Notes: a model not told the origin generated them from the letters alone. Positions 6,656 to 16,800 are shown, counted from the first letter of the stretch. The stretch is 35,798 nucleotides of DNA from Clostridia bacterium (GCA_017530275.1 JAFXMP010000245.1:1-35798); one strand, 5' to 3'. Numbers and translations: made by a program.

Positions 6656-7357
6656 ATGGGAATCATGGATGGGTTCAAAGCCCGGAAAGCTCTTACGGAT
6701 CATCAGAAAGGAAAATACGCCGAGGCCAAGGCGGCCTATGAGCAATTGTACGCGGGGGGCTATGTGTCCGCCGCCTATATGCTGCCCTACAGCGTGCTGC
6801 TGCTGAGGGAGGGCGGGGAAAAAAATTACCTGAAAGTAAAAGAGATCCTGAAAAAAGCGGAAAAGGCCCCGGACCTGAATCCCTCCCGCCGTCAGGAACT
6901 GCTGATGGATTACGCCGTGGCCCAGTATAAGTTAGGGGAATTGGAAAAGGCCATCAATCTACTGGAAGCGTCCCACCGCAAAGGCGCCTGCGGGATCACT
7001 TATCAAGCGCTGGGCTTCCTGTACATCGAAGCGGGGGACGCGGAAAAAGCCTTGGCATACAATCAGGAGGCCGTGGAATATGACGACGAGGACCCTGTGG
7101 TGCTGGACAATATGGGCCAGACCTATTACCGCCTGCTGAACGACAAGGAAAAAGCCAAGGAATACTTCGACAAGGCCCACGCAATCAAGGATACCCAGAT
7201 CGATACCCTGTATTTCCTGGCCCAGTACGATAAGGAAGCGGGCAATAAGGAAGAAGCCCTCAAAAAGCTGGAAACCGCGCTGGAGGGCCGTTTCTCTCCC
7301 CTGAACTATGCCACCAAGGAAAAGGTGCAGGCGGAGATCGACGCGCTGAAGCAATGA
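6656..7357 (+). CDS. Tetratricopeptide repeat protein
   Basis: A 233-residue soluble helical protein with successive TPR-like helix pairs. Recognisable units are AVAQYKLGELEKAINLLEAS, ALGFLYIEAGDAEKALAYN, NMGQTYYRLLNDKEKAKEYF and FLAQYDKEAGNKEEALKKL. No signal peptide or catalytic motif is seen, so it is probably a cytosolic protein-binding scaffold. The ATG at 6656 follows AAGGAGAAAGG and lies 5 bp after the exonuclease stop, so it is cotranscribed and may bind that enzyme, which has a TPR tail itself. An alternative ATG three codons further in is possible. Specific partner unknown. Confidence 0.8.
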   Translation: MGIMDGFKARKALTDHQKGKYAEAKAAYEQLYAGGYVSAAYMLPYSVLLLREGGEKNYLKVKEILKKAEKAPDLNPSRRQELLMDYAVAQYKLGELEKAINLLEASHRKGACGITYQALGFLYIEAGDAEKALAYNQEAVEYDDEDPVVLDNMGQTYYRLLNDKEKAKEYFDKAHAIKDTQIDTLYFLAQYDKEAGNKEEALKKLETALEGRFSPLNYATKEKVQAEIDALKQ

Positions 7358-7400
7358 ATGTGAGTCGATGAAATTCTGTCCGCAGCCTCAAAGGCCGCAA

Positions 7401-7417
7401 CTCCCCTTCATGGGGAG
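7401..7417. terminator. Small hairpin between convergent genes
   Basis: CTCCCC at 7401-7406 pairs with GGGGAG at 7412-7417 around loop TTCAT. It lies between the ends of the convergent TPR (plus) and nnrDE (minus) genes, where a two-way terminator would be expected. Neither side has a proper T-run, so the call is weak. Confidence 0.3.
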
Positions 7418-7431
7418 ATTGCTTCCTTGCT

Positions 7432-9018
7432 TCATTTGTACTGGTTCCATTGTTCCGCTTCATGGAGGCAGGAAATCAACTGGTCAGTGGTCAGCTCCCG
7501 CTGACCGTATTTTTTTTCGCCTACGATTCCCGCCATGCCATGCCACAGGCAGGCCAGGGCGGCGGCTTCCAAGGGGGAAGTTTGAACGAAGAGAGCGGCC
7601 AGAATGCCCGTCAACGCATCGCCGCTGCCGCCTTTTGCCAGGGCGGGGGAACCCACGGTGTTCAGCCTGAATTGCGGGCCGTCCTCCCTGATCGAACAAA
7701 TCACGGTCACATCGCTTTTCAGCACAGCGGTGCAATCGTATTTTTCCGCTAAGGCTTTGGCGGCGGCTATGCGGTCAGCCAGGATTTCTTCCGTGTTTTT
7801 GTTCAGCAGCCGGGCGGCTTCCCCGGGGTGGGGTGTGATGACGGCATTTTTGCCCAACTTCATGGGATGCTTTGCCAGCAGGTTCAAGGCGTCCGCATCC
7901 CAGACGGAAGGCTTGTCCCGGTTCCACAGGGTTAAAATATTCTGCAAGACGTTTTCGCTCTGGCCCAGGCCGCAGCCCAGAGCCAGCACGTCGTAAGCGG
8001 GGGGATTCTCTTTTGCTTCGGCAATATCCCGGCACATGGCATTGGGAACTATCGTCTGCAAAATGGGTACGATATCCTTTTCACAGGCAACCGTGGTGAG
8101 ACCCGCCCCGGCGGTGACCGCGGCCTTTGCGCACATGGCGGCGGCCCCGGCCATGCCCAGTTTCCCAGCGTAAATCAGCACCCGGCCGCAGTCGCCCTTA
8201 TGGGCGTTTATGTGACGGTCTGCCATCAACCGCAGGGCGGAAGGTTGGAGCGTTTCGCAGTCCAGTTCCAAATCATCCAGCAAAAGCGCGTCGCTGTTGC
8301 AGGACATCATGTCCCACAGGCCGATGTCCGCCACCACAATCTTGCCCACCGCCTCCCGTTCTTTGGTCAGGTACAGGCCGGGCTTGGGGGCGTTGAAGGT
8401 CACGGTCACGTCGGCGTGAACAAAGGGCCATTCCGCTTCCCCGGTTTTTCCGTTGATGCCGCTGGGAATGTCCACGGCGACGACAGGGGGCATATGAGCT
8501 ATCCCTAAATGAAAATCATGGTACGGAGCCAGCGCCATGCGGGACAGCAGCGGGCTGTCGATGCATCCCCGGAAGCCCGTGCCCAGCAGGGCGTCCACAT
8601 AGCCGTCAAAGGGCTGATCGGGGCTTTCCCCGTCAAAGGGCAGCTCCTCCTCCGGCAATTGAGCCAGATTCAGAATCTTTTCTTCCCGCAGCACCAGATG
8701 AAGCCAGCGAAGATTGGTCTGCGCGTCCTGGGTTTTCGGTTCCCCATACAGCCATACGGTGGGATACCCGCCCCGCATTATGAACAGCCGGGCGGCGGCA
8801 AAGCCGTCCCCGCCGTTGTTGCCCGTGCCGCAGAGGAACAAAACCCGCTTTTCCGCGCAGCTTCCGCCCAGGGCCTTTTCCAGTTCATCCACCACCGCGA
8901 TAGCGGCGTGCTCCATGAGCAAAAGGCTGGAAACGCCCAAGGCAAAGGCTTTCTGCTCTGTGCGGCGCATGTCCTCAGGCGTGAGCACCGTGAAGCTATC
9001 CTGCTGCATGAATTCCAT
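7432..9018 (-). CDS. nnrDE: Bifunctional NAD(P)H-hydrate epimerase / ADP-dependent dehydratase
   Basis: A 528-residue metabolite-repair enzyme. The N-terminal half is a YjeF_N epimerase domain (LCGTGNNGGDGFAAARL), which interconverts R- and S-NAD(P)HX. The C-terminal half is a ribokinase-like dehydratase domain (HKGDCGRVLIYAG, ITPHPGEAARLL, GSPALAKGGSGDALTG), which uses ADP in bacteria to dehydrate S-NAD(P)HX back to NAD(P)H. The GGSGD nucleotide-site loop is intact. The ATG at 9018 directly follows the acpS stop (TAAATG), so translation is coupled. acpS and nnrDE are neighbours in many Bacillota, which supports both calls. This is the last gene of the minus-strand operon. Confidence 0.93.
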   Translation of the reverse strand: MEFMQQDSFTVLTPEDMRRTEQKAFALGVSSLLLMEHAAIAVVDELEKALGGSCAEKRVLFLCGTGNNGGDGFAAARLFIMRGGYPTVWLYGEPKTQDAQTNLRWLHLVLREEKILNLAQLPEEELPFDGESPDQPFDGYVDALLGTGFRGCIDSPLLSRMALAPYHDFHLGIAHMPPVVAVDIPSGINGKTGEAEWPFVHADVTVTFNAPKPGLYLTKEREAVGKIVVADIGLWDMMSCNSDALLLDDLELDCETLQPSALRLMADRHINAHKGDCGRVLIYAGKLGMAGAAAMCAKAAVTAGAGLTTVACEKDIVPILQTIVPNAMCRDIAEAKENPPAYDVLALGCGLGQSENVLQNILTLWNRDKPSVWDADALNLLAKHPMKLGKNAVITPHPGEAARLLNKNTEEILADRIAAAKALAEKYDCTAVLKSDVTVICSIREDGPQFRLNTVGSPALAKGGSGDALTGILAALFVQTSPLEAAALACLWHGMAGIVGEKKYGQRELTTDQLISCLHEAEQWNQYK

Positions 9019-9396
9019 TTACCCGTTCCTTTCCGCGACGCACACCGCCGCCGCCGTGCCGCCCTCGTGAGTGACGGAGAGAAAAAATCGATCAGCTTTG
9101 CGTTCTTTCGCTAACGCTGTCCAGTTTCCCCGCAATTCGTAATACGGCGCGCCGGCTGCGTCATGCAGTACGCAAATATCCCGCAGTTCTCCCCCGGAAA
9201 TGCCGATCCCCAGGGCCTTGGTCAGGGCTTCCTTGGCGGCGAAAATTCCCGCCATGGATTGAGCCGCGGCCTTTCCTTTGGCTTGAATATAGCTTTGTTC
9301 CTCCGCGCTGAAAAAACGGGTGAGAAAACGCCCGTCAGAAAGCAGTTTTTCCATGCGCGAAATTTCACATAGGTCGATGCCGATGCCCGCGATCAT
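9019..9396 (-). CDS. acpS: Holo-[acyl-carrier-protein] synthase
   Basis: A 125-residue enzyme that transfers 4'-phosphopantetheine from CoA to a serine of acyl carrier protein, activating fatty acid synthesis. Seen: the N-terminal GIGIDLCEI, with the metal-binding Asp, and FAAKEALTKALG, with the conserved Glu and Lys; the C-terminal LSVTHEGGTAAAV is also typical. Length is normal for AcpS. The ATG at 9396 overlaps the stop of the upstream peptidase gene by 4 bp (ATGA), and the stop abuts the nnrDE start. The same frame stays open far upstream through the peptidase gene, but that part is an overlapping frame and not a fusion. Confidence 0.93.
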   Translation of the reverse strand: MIAGIGIDLCEISRMEKLLSDGRFLTRFFSAEEQSYIQAKGKAAAQSMAGIFAAKEALTKALGIGISGGELRDICVLHDAAGAPYYELRGNWTALAKERKADRFFLSVTHEGGTAAAVCVAERNG

Positions 9397-10346
9397 GGTT
9401 TTGTATACATTAGCGCGTTTGCGATTGCCCGCGCCGTCACTTCGGCCGCCGCCGCGCACAGCTTTACAAAATTTACTTCCGCGTCGGTTCGGCCCGTGGC
9501 CAGGGCGAACAGGGTGTCGCCGTCCATTTGGGTGTGCACTGGACGGATGGTGCGGGCCAGGCCGTCGTGGGAAACGTCGGCCAGGCGGTTCGCCTGCTCC
9601 TTGGTCAGCTTGCAGTCCACGGCCACCACGCCGATGGTGGTGTTGCTGCCGGGAGCGGGAATGCGGATCTGCTGGGGCACGGGGGCGTGGCCGTAGAGCA
9701 GGCCCTCGGCCAGCACGCCGGTACCGTCCGGCATATGGGCGCAGCCCAGCACCTCTCCGGTCTCGGGGTGGTACACGTCGCCCACGGCGTTGACCGCCAC
9801 CACCGCGCCTACGGTGACGCCTTCGGGCAGGGTGATGGACGCGGAGCCGATGCCGCTGTCCTGGGGCACGGAGCCAGGCACCAGCTTGCCTACCGTGGCC
9901 CCCGTTCCCGCGCCGAATTTGCCCTGCTGTATGCCCTTCTGGGCGTTCATGCAGGCGGTGCGGCCCATGGCCGCGTCGGGTCGGATGTGGGGGTCGCCCA
10001 CGTTCAGGTCGTACAGCACGGCGGCGGGCACGATGGGAACGCGGGCCACGCCCATATCCATGCCGCAGTCCATCTGCTCCAAATAGCGCATAACGCCGCC
10101 AGCCGCGTCCAGGCCGAAGGCGCTGCCGCCGGAGAGCACCACGGCATTGACCGTTTCCACCAAATTGCCGGGGCGCAAAAGGTCGGTTTCCCGGGTGCCG
10201 GGGGCCGCGCCGCGCACGCTTACGCCGCCAACGGCCCCTTCCTTGCGGCACAGCACCACCGTCACGCCCGTCTTGCCGCTGACGCTCTGGGCCTGGCCCA
10301 CCCGGATGCCATGCACCCGGGTAATATCGCCGGGAAAAGGATTCAT
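9393..10346 (-). CDS. P1-family (S58, DmpA/BapA-like) peptidase
   Basis: A 317-residue Ntn-fold protein of the DmpA/P1 family, whose characterised members are aminopeptidases or beta-aminopeptidases matured by self-cleavage. Seen: the N-terminal HGIRVGQA, the substrate-side GGSAFGLDAAGGVMRYLE, GAGTGATVGKL, and DSGIGSASITL, which holds the likely self-cleavage serine region before a VGAVVAVNAVGDV strand. There is no signal peptide, so it should be cytosolic. The ATG at 10346 follows GAGGTGA and lies 14 bp after the DUF1905 gene. The 4-bp overlap with acpS indicates one transcript. The natural substrate cannot be told from sequence. Confidence 0.88.
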   Translation of the reverse strand: MNPFPGDITRVHGIRVGQAQSVSGKTGVTVVLCRKEGAVGGVSVRGAAPGTRETDLLRPGNLVETVNAVVLSGGSAFGLDAAGGVMRYLEQMDCGMDMGVARVPIVPAAVLYDLNVGDPHIRPDAAMGRTACMNAQKGIQQGKFGAGTGATVGKLVPGSVPQDSGIGSASITLPEGVTVGAVVAVNAVGDVYHPETGEVLGCAHMPDGTGVLAEGLLYGHAPVPQQIRIPAPGSNTTIGVVAVDCKLTKEQANRLADVSHDGLARTIRPVHTQMDGDTLFALATGRTDAEVNFVKLCAAAAEVTARAIANALMYTKP

Positions 10347-10360
10347 GGTATCACCTCGTT

Positions 10361-10669
10361 TTATTTCATGGGGGAGATCACCACATGGACGGTATCTCCC
10401 GGCTGTTTGCCGATGGCCTGCCGGATGGCTTTCAGCACGCCGATGATATAGCAGATTTCCCCCGCTTCGTCCTGGACGCCCATGTTCACGATGCTGCCGT
10501 CGTAGGGCTGACCATCGAAGGCGGCATGCACCTTCACCCGTCCCTTGCCGAATTCCTCCCGGATGTTCCAGGGAAAAATCACATACGCGCCGCCCTTGTC
10601 CGGCACCTCGTGCAGCACGGCGTCGAACGCGTACGCGCCGTTTTCGTCACGTTCCTTCAACATGTTCAT
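10361..10669 (-). CDS. DUF1905 domain protein
   Basis: A 102-residue protein matching the DUF1905 pattern: an initial F-x-A strand (YAFDAVLHEV), GGAYVIFPWNIREEFG, a KVHAAFDGQPYDGSI barrel segment, and a GDTVHVVI ending. The family is a small beta-barrel of unknown function, often beside YdeI-like proteins. The start overlaps the end of the upstream hydrolase gene by 23 bp (an ATG at 10663 is also possible), and the stop is 14 bp from the peptidase start, so it belongs to the minus-strand operon. No function is claimed. Confidence 0.75.
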   Translation of the reverse strand: MNMLKERDENGAYAFDAVLHEVPDKGGAYVIFPWNIREEFGKGRVKVHAAFDGQPYDGSIVNMGVQDEAGEICYIIGVLKAIRQAIGKQPGDTVHVVISPMK

Positions 10670-11516
10670 TCAGCCACAGGGTCAAATCGGCGGAAACTTC
10701 CTCCCGATTCAGTTCATTGAACAGCTCATGCCGGGCGTCGGGGTACAATTTGACGGTAATATCCTTCATGCCTGCCTTTTTGAACTGTTCCGCCACCTGG
10801 CGGACGCCCGTGCCCATCTGGCCTACCGGGTCTTTGTCCCCGGACATGAAGTAGACGGGCAAATCCTTGGGCATGGAAGACAGGCGGCTTTCATCGGTCA
10901 GGGCCAGCAGGCCGCCGAAGAAATCCGCGAACGCGGAGCCGGTGAAGCAGAAGCCGCACAGGGGATCGGCCACATACTTGTCTACCTCTTTTTCGTCCCG
11001 GCTCAGCCATTCAAAGCCGGTGCGGCCCGGGGCGAAGGGCTTGTTGTTGCCCGCGAAAGCGATATTGTTGACGAAATTGGCTGGCTTCTTTTGGGGGGCC
11101 AGCTTCGCCATTATCCGCCCGGACGCGCACAGGGCCTTGGGATAAAAGCCCGTACCGGAGAGAATGAGGCCGTCCAGCTCCTTGCCGTACCGCAGGGCGT
11201 ATTCCCGGGCCAGAAAGCTGCCCATGGAATGGCCCAGCAGGAAGAAAGGAACGCCGGGATGCTGTTTTTTGACATCCTCAGAAACATCGTGGGCGTCCTT
11301 CAAAATCACTTCCCAACCGTCTTTATCGGCAAAATAGCCCAGCAGTTCCGCTTCCGGCCCGTGGCCCCGGTGGTTGCGCCCGCACACCAAAAAGCCCGCT
11401 TCATTCAGGGCTTTCGCCATGCGGTCATACCGGTCGATATGCTCCGCCATACCGTGGACGATCTGCACGATGGCACGGGGCGCGGCGGAGGGAGACCAAA
11501 TCCTGTAAACTTCCAT
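10647..11516 (-). CDS. Alpha/beta hydrolase, lysophospholipase/monoacylglycerol lipase-like
   Basis: A 289-residue serine hydrolase of the Hydrolase_4 type. The nucleophile elbow is GHSMGS. The likely triad is completed by the Asp in MSGDKDPVG and the His in DARHELFNE. The oxyanion-side segment is HGMAEHIDRYDRMA, followed by RNHRGHG. Members cleave lysophospholipids or monoacylglycerols, but substrate is not predictable here. The ATG at 11516 is chosen because GGAGG (11524-11528) precedes it at good spacing; longer in-frame starts would translate repeat element C. First gene of the five-gene minus operon that ends with nnrDE. Confidence 0.88.
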   Translation of the reverse strand: MEVYRIWSPSAAPRAIVQIVHGMAEHIDRYDRMAKALNEAGFLVCGRNHRGHGPEAELLGYFADKDGWEVILKDAHDVSEDVKKQHPGVPFFLLGHSMGSFLAREYALRYGKELDGLILSGTGFYPKALCASGRIMAKLAPQKKPANFVNNIAFAGNNKPFAPGRTGFEWLSRDEKEVDKYVADPLCGFCFTGSAFADFFGGLLALTDESRLSSMPKDLPVYFMSGDKDPVGQMGTGVRQVAEQFKKAGMKDITVKLYPDARHELFNELNREEVSADLTLWLNEHVEGT

Positions 11517-11536
11517 ATGCGCGCCTCCAGAAAAAA

Positions 11537-11628
11537 GAGTACTGAGTTCAGAGTGCAGATTGAATAGTGTGTACAATTTGGATAGCTCTCATTGACCGGC
11601 TATATAAATCTGAACTCTGAACTCTCAA
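11537..11628 (+). repeat. Heptamer-arm hairpin element C (TTCAGAG type)
   Basis: Left arm at 11537-11560 is GAGTACTGAGTTCAGAGTGCAGAT. Right arm at 11609-11628 is TCTGAACTCTGAACTCTCAA. The core ends TTGACCGGCTATATAAATC, the family mark in forward orientation. The heptamer in both arms is TTCAGAG rather than the TTGAGAG of elements A, B and F, and the two arms match each other. It lies between the trpS 3' end and the hydrolase 5' end, both on the minus strand. Confidence 0.82.
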
Positions 11629-11651
11629 ATCCCTGTCAGTTGAACGAGCAA

Positions 11652-12665
11652 TTACCCTTGATACAGCCCGACCTTCTTATAGACCTTCCGCAGGGTCTTC
11701 TGGGCCAGATACGCCGCCCGTTCGGCGTTGCGCTTCAGCATGGCGTTCATGCCGTCCTTGTCGGCGATGATGGCGTTGTAGCGCTCCTGAATGGGGGAGA
11801 GCTCGGCGATCACCGCTTCGGACACGGCCTCTTTCAGCGCGCCGTAGCCCAGGCCGGACAGGGAAGCGACGGTTTCCTCCATGCTCTGCTTTTTCAGCAC
11901 GGAAAGAATGGTCAGCAGGTTGCTGACGCCGGGCTTGGCTTCCGGGTCGTAGCGGATTTCGCCGTCGCTGTCGGTGACGGCGCGCTTGAGCTTACGGCGG
12001 ATGTCCTCGGGCTTGTCCAGCACGGCGATGAAGGTGTCCTCCGGGTCGGACTTGCTCATTTTCTTGGTGGGCTCGGCCAGGCTCATGATTTTCGCGGTGG
12101 CCTTGGGAATGTAGGGCTCGGGAATGGTGAACACGTCGCCGTAAATGCTGTTGAAGCGCTGGGCGATGTCCCGACAGATTTCCACGTGCTGCTTCTGATC
12201 CGCGCCCACGGGCACGGTGTCGGTCTGGTACAGAAGGATGTCGGAGGCCATGAGCACCGGATAATCGAACAGGCCCGCGTTGATATTATCCGCGTGCTTG
12301 GCGGATTTATCCTTGAACTGGGTCATGCGGGACAATTCGCCCATGTAGGTGTAGCAGTTCAGAATCCATGCCAGCTCTGCGTGGGCGGGCACGTGGCTTT
12401 GGCAGTAGATGATATTTTTATCCGGGTCCAGGCCGCAGGCCACGTAAATGGCGGCCAGGGACAGGGTGCGCTTGCGCAGCTCGGCGGGGTTCTGGCGCAC
12501 GGTGAGGGTGTGCAGGTCCGCCATGCAGTAAAGGCAGTCCGCGTCGTCAAAGAGGGTAAAGTTCCGCAGGGCCCCGATGTAATTGCCCAGCGTCAGATTG
12601 CCGGAGGGCTGGATGCCCGAAAATACGACCTTGCGCTTTTCAATGGTTTTTTCCTGATTTTCCAT
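11652..12665 (-). CDS. trpS: Tryptophan-tRNA ligase
   Basis: A 337-residue class I aminoacyl-tRNA synthetase that charges tRNA-Trp. Seen: the N-terminal [19 protein letters not shown], where the HIGH-equivalent is GNYIGA, the [10 protein letters not shown] signature loop, and the GADQKQHVE motif typical of TrpRS. Length is normal. The ATG at 12665 follows AAGGGGAATG and lies 21 bp after the BMP-family gene, so it could be cotranscribed with the upstream sensory genes. No T-box is visible in that short gap, unlike metG in this same window. An internal promoter in the upstream gene is possible but not seen. Confidence 0.96.
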   Translation of the reverse strand: MENQEKTIEKRKVVFSGIQPSGNLTLGNYIGALRNFTLFDDADCLYCMADLHTLTVRQNPAELRKRTLSLAAIYVACGLDPDKNIIYCQSHVPAHAELAWILNCYTYMGELSRMTQFKDKSAKHADNINAGLFDYPVLMASDILLYQTDTVPVGADQKQHVEICRDIAQRFNSIYGDVFTIPEPYIPKATAKIMSLAEPTKKMSKSDPEDTFIAVLDKPEDIRRKLKRAVTDSDGEIRYDPEAKPGVSNLLTILSVLKKQSMEETVASLSGLGYGALKEAVSEAVIAELSPIQERYNAIIADKDGMNAMLKRNAERAAYLAQKTLRKVYKKVGLYQG

Positions 12666-12686
12666 GGTTTCATTCCCCTTCTGTTT

Positions 12687-13877
12687 TCAGTTTTCAACCT
12701 CGATCACCCCGTCCAGCACGTAATGGAAGGAGGGGGCGGAGGAATTTTCGTTTTCGATGTAGCCCTTGCTCAGGTCGATGGTGTCGGCGGGATTCTCCGG
12801 GTCCGTGCCGGTGTAATTTCCCTTGAATACGGCGACGCTGCCCTTGCGGAAGGCTTCGGTGAGCTGGGTGATTTTTTCGCTGGTGCCCTCTGCGGCGATA
12901 TATTGGTTGAGTTCCAGAATTTCCACCCAGTTTTTGTCCAGCCCGGCGCTCATATCGTTGCCGTGCGCCCGGCCGTCCACCGTCCCTTCGATGGGCTTAT
13001 GGGCCAGCGCCGCGCCCACCGCCCCGGTGATGTAGGGCGTCCAGTTGATGCGGGTGCTCACCAGGGAAACGGAGGGGGCCAGATCGAGCGTGCTCTGGTT
13101 ATACCCTACGTGAACCACGGTAAGGAAACTGGAGGCTTCCTCGCAGGCCACGGCGGGGCCGGTGGTGTTGGTGTGCTGGGAGATCACCACGCAGCCTTCC
13201 CGGATCAGTTCCTGGGCGACGGCTTTTTCCTTGATGTAGTTGCTCCAGGTGTTGGTATAGCGCACCTTCATGGTGGCGTTTGGCACCACGGAACGCACGC
13301 CCAGCAGGAAAGCCGTGTAGCCGGAAATGACCTCGGCGGTGGGGAAGGCTCCCACGAAGCCAACCAGCGCCTTATCAGCCCCGATCACACCGTTTTCCAT
13401 GAGCTGCCTGAGCTTCATGCCCGCCGCTACGCCGGTGACATAACGGCCCTGGTAGATTTCCCCGCTGAACGTATGGTAGTTGGCGGGCTCGGCGCTGGAA
13501 GCGTCGCTGCCCACGGAAATCTGGCAGAAATCCACTTGGGGATACTCCAGAGCCATTTCCCGCACCTGGGTGCTGTCGTTATTGATGAAAATGATGGCGC
13601 AGCCCTTTTTCACCAGCTCCCGCAGGGGCTCTTTCGTTTCGCTGGCCCGCACGTTGCTGCGGGACAGGATATGCACCTGATCGGGGTACAGCCTTTCCAG
13701 CGCCTCCTGGGCCTGCATAAAGCTGTAGGTAAAGGGCGTGCTTCTGTCGTTTTCGTAGATGAAGCCCACTTTCAGCGTCGTTTCCGTATTATTGGGGGTC
13801 CAGGCGTCGTACACGAAGCTGAAAGCCAGCAACACTGCCAGGGAAACGAGCAGCGTGGTGATATAATACTTTTTCAT
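12687..13877 (-). CDS. BMP-family (PnrA/Med-like) substrate-binding protein
   Basis: A 396-residue protein with an N-terminal membrane segment (about residues 5-24) lacking a lipobox cysteine, so it is probably anchored by that helix. The rest is a two-lobed BMP/Med periplasmic-binding fold: LKVGFIYEND at the start of lobe 1, VGFVGAFPTAEVISGYTAFLLG at the hinge, and GCVVISQHTNTTG in lobe 2. Characterised relatives bind nucleosides for ABC uptake (PnrA, BmpA). Here there is no permease or ATPase gene next door. Instead the gene follows the HD-GYP sensor gene by 18 bp and is probably cotranscribed with it, which suggests a role as ligand-sensing partner. That role is an inference; the fold call is firm. 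Confidence 0.85.
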   Translation of the reverse strand: MKKYYITTLLVSLAVLLAFSFVYDAWTPNNTETTLKVGFIYENDRSTPFTYSFMQAQEALERLYPDQVHILSRSNVRASETKEPLRELVKKGCAIIFINNDSTQVREMALEYPQVDFCQISVGSDASSAEPANYHTFSGEIYQGRYVTGVAAGMKLRQLMENGVIGADKALVGFVGAFPTAEVISGYTAFLLGVRSVVPNATMKVRYTNTWSNYIKEKAVAQELIREGCVVISQHTNTTGPAVACEEASSFLTVVHVGYNQSTLDLAPSVSLVSTRINWTPYITGAVGAALAHKPIEGTVDGRAHGNDMSAGLDKNWVEILELNQYIAAEGTSEKITQLTEAFRKGSVAVFKGNYTGTDPENPADTIDLSKGYIENENSSAPSFHYVLDGVIEVEN

Positions 13878-13895
13878 GCCGTTTCACCTCCGCCC

Positions 13896-16800
13896 TTACT
13901 GCGCTTTGGGTTCTTCTTTGGGTTCTTCTTTGCGCTCTTCTTTTGGCTCTTCCTTGGGCCTGTACAGGGCGTTCATGTCGATCTGCCCCTCGTCGATCAG
14001 CTGGAGCAGGATGTCCGCCATTTGGGGATCAAACTGGGTGCCGCGTCCCTTTTGGATTTCTCCCAGCACATAGCTGAAATCCATCTGCTTGCGGTACACG
14101 CGGTTGGCGGTCATGGCGTCGAAAGCGTCGGCCACACCGATGATGCGGGCGAACAGGGGGATTTCCTCGCCCTTCATGCCGTTGGGGTAGCCCCTGCCGT
14201 CGTAGCGCTCGTGATGGTGCAGGGCTCCTTCCACCACATGATCGATGAGGGTGAAATCCTTCAGGATTTCCGCGCCGCGCAGGGTATGGGATTTCATTAC
14301 GGCGTATTCCTCGTCGGTCAGCTTGGCGGGCTTATTCAGGATGCTGTCCGGGATGCCGATTTTGCCGATGTCGTGCATCAGGGCCGCTTTCCGAATGCTT
14401 TCGCAGTCCTGCTCCGACAGGCCCAGGCGGCGGGCGATCATGACGGAATACTGGCTTACCCTTTGGGAATGCTGGCTGGTGCGCTCATCCTTGGCGTCGA
14501 CGGCCTTGGCGATGGCGAAGATGGTTTCGTTGCCCATCTGAATCTGCTGCCTGGCCAGGGCCAGTTCCCGCTTCTGGATGTCCAGGGTGCGCTGCACCTG
14601 GGTGCGCACGATGTACCAGGTGAACCAGGAAACGGCCAGGATCAGAACGGCCAGCATATAGATCACGAACCAGGGATTATCGTAGAATGCCTTTTCCTTG
14701 ACCAGGCTGTAGGTCCTTTCGGCGATGGGGGCGTCCCTGCTGCTGTTCATCACAGCCAGATGGAAGGTGTAGGAGCCGGAGGGCAGGTTTGTATACACGA
14801 TGGTGCTCAGGCTGCTTTGGGGCATCACGGCCCATTGGGTATCAAAGCCTTCTATATAGAAGCCCACCAGGGGGTCCTGGATGGAATAATTGATCACTTC
14901 CGGATACAGGTCGATCTTGTAGGCGCTGCGGCTGAGCAGGATGGAATTGCCGTCGCCCATGTACACGTATTCTCCGTCCTCCTTGACGGAGGATACCATC
15001 ATGCGGTAGGAATGCACGCCATGGTCGTACCGGTCCGGGCTGATGACGTACACGCCCGTGTCGCAGGGCAGAAACAGGCTGTCGGTGTCCGGATCGTAAT
15101 AATTCCAGGAGTTGGCCGTCAGGCTGCTGGTCAGGCCCCGCCGGGAGTCCAGCAGGTCGTATTGGATATCGTTTTTGCCGGACAGCAATTCATTCCGATC
15201 CACCGCGAAAATGCCCGCGCTGCTCATGACGAACAGTTCGTTTTCGTTCCTGATCCATACGTCGTAATTATTGAAATAAGGGAAATTATCCAGGGTGCGC
15301 ACGCTGCCTTCGCTGTCCATATAGCATAGGCCGTTGCTGGTGACGATGAACAGGCCCCCGGTTTCTTTATCCTTCACGGTGCGCAGGATCACCTCGCTGC
15401 TTAAGCCGTCGCTGCGGGTGATCATCCGGGTCACCTGGCCGTCCCTAAGCTCGGCGATGCCGTCGCCGTCTGTGCCCACCAACAGGCGGCCGTCCTCCAT
15501 CTCCGTGGCGGTGAGGATCATGGAGTTGATCAGGCCCTCGGCATAGCCGATGCTGCGCTGCACCGCGTGGTCCCGGATAAAGCTGATGCCCGTATCGCCG
15601 CCCGCTAAGATGGTGCCGTCGGAAAGCTGGGTCACCAGCCGGGCGCGGTTGCCGAAGGAGCCGCTTTTGGCGTTGTACCAATACTGCGTCCCGTCCGACT
15701 CCACTTCCATCAGGCCGCTTCCGTAGGTGCAAACCCACAGATGGTCGCTTTTGTCCACATACATGCAGCGGATGCGGGAGCCGGAAAGCAGCGCCGTCAG
15801 GTCGTTTTCAATGGCGGCGCGGCAGTCGCCGTCCACCACGTCCAGGCCCTTGTCGGTGCCGATATAGTAAGCGCCCTGCCATTTTACGATGGTGTTCACC
15901 ACCCGGCGGGCCATGCCGGCGGTGCTGTACACATCCCGGAAGGCGGAGGGGGCCATGCGCAGCAGGCCCAAACGGGAGGAAGTGAACCACAGGTTGCCCT
16001 GGTAGTCGATCAGCATATTGTCGATGGAGTTGTTGAAATCGTTGGTGTTGATCCGGTGAAAAACGTTTTCCCGATCCAGGTAGCCTATGCCGTTGTCCGC
16101 GCTGACGAACAGCTCGCCGTTGTCCAGCCAGCTTAAATCCTTCAGGCTGGTCATCCCTTCGCAGATCATCATCCCGGCGGGTTCAAAATACCCTTCGGAA
16201 ATATCGAAAATGTAAATATGGTTGGAGGTGGTGCCTACCAGCAGGCGGCCCCTGGCGTCGAAGCAGCAGGATTTATACACCTCCTGGCTGTTGGTGATCT
16301 GGCGGGAGCTTAAAATGCGCCCTTCCTTCATCAAAAACAGCCGGCCGTTGGAGGTGACGGCGGCCACGTGGCCCTTCTCATCGGCGGCCACGTCGTCGGC
16401 GTAATTGACTTCAAACAGGGTGCTTTCGGTTTTGAGGCCGCTGTTCAGGGTAAGCACCTGCATGCTGCTGGTGGTGCCCACGTAGTAATAGCCGTCGGCG
16501 CTCTGAATGATGGAACGCACGGAATTGGAGGGCAGGCCCTGATCCTGATCCACCACGTTGGCGATTTTTTCCCGGATGCAGATCGACAGGCCGTTGTCGT
16601 TGGTGCCGATCCACAGGCGGCCTTCCGCGTCCACGTACAGGCAGTTCACATTGCGCACGGACTCAAAATTGTCCATCCATTGAAATTCCCGGCCGTTGTA
16701 GCGGTACAGGCCCGCGTAGGTGCCGATCCACAGGATGCCGTCGTTGGTCTGGGCGATATCGTTGGCTTCGCCGCAGGGCAGGCCGTTGCTGCTGCTGTAC

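Noticed and set aside
9019..10251. A 410-codon minus-strand frame that would fuse a long N-terminus to AcpS
   Set aside because: The N-terminal part is a shadow of the P1-peptidase gene (Arg/Gly-rich). AcpS has its own ATG at 9396, overlapping the peptidase stop.
11592..15329. A 1245-codon plus-strand open frame
   Set aside because: It lies antisense to trpS, the BMP gene and the HD-GYP gene, all of which have clear domains. Its translation is low-complexity (Gly/His/Val-rich), typical of the complementary frame of GC-rich genes, and its first part is repeat element C.
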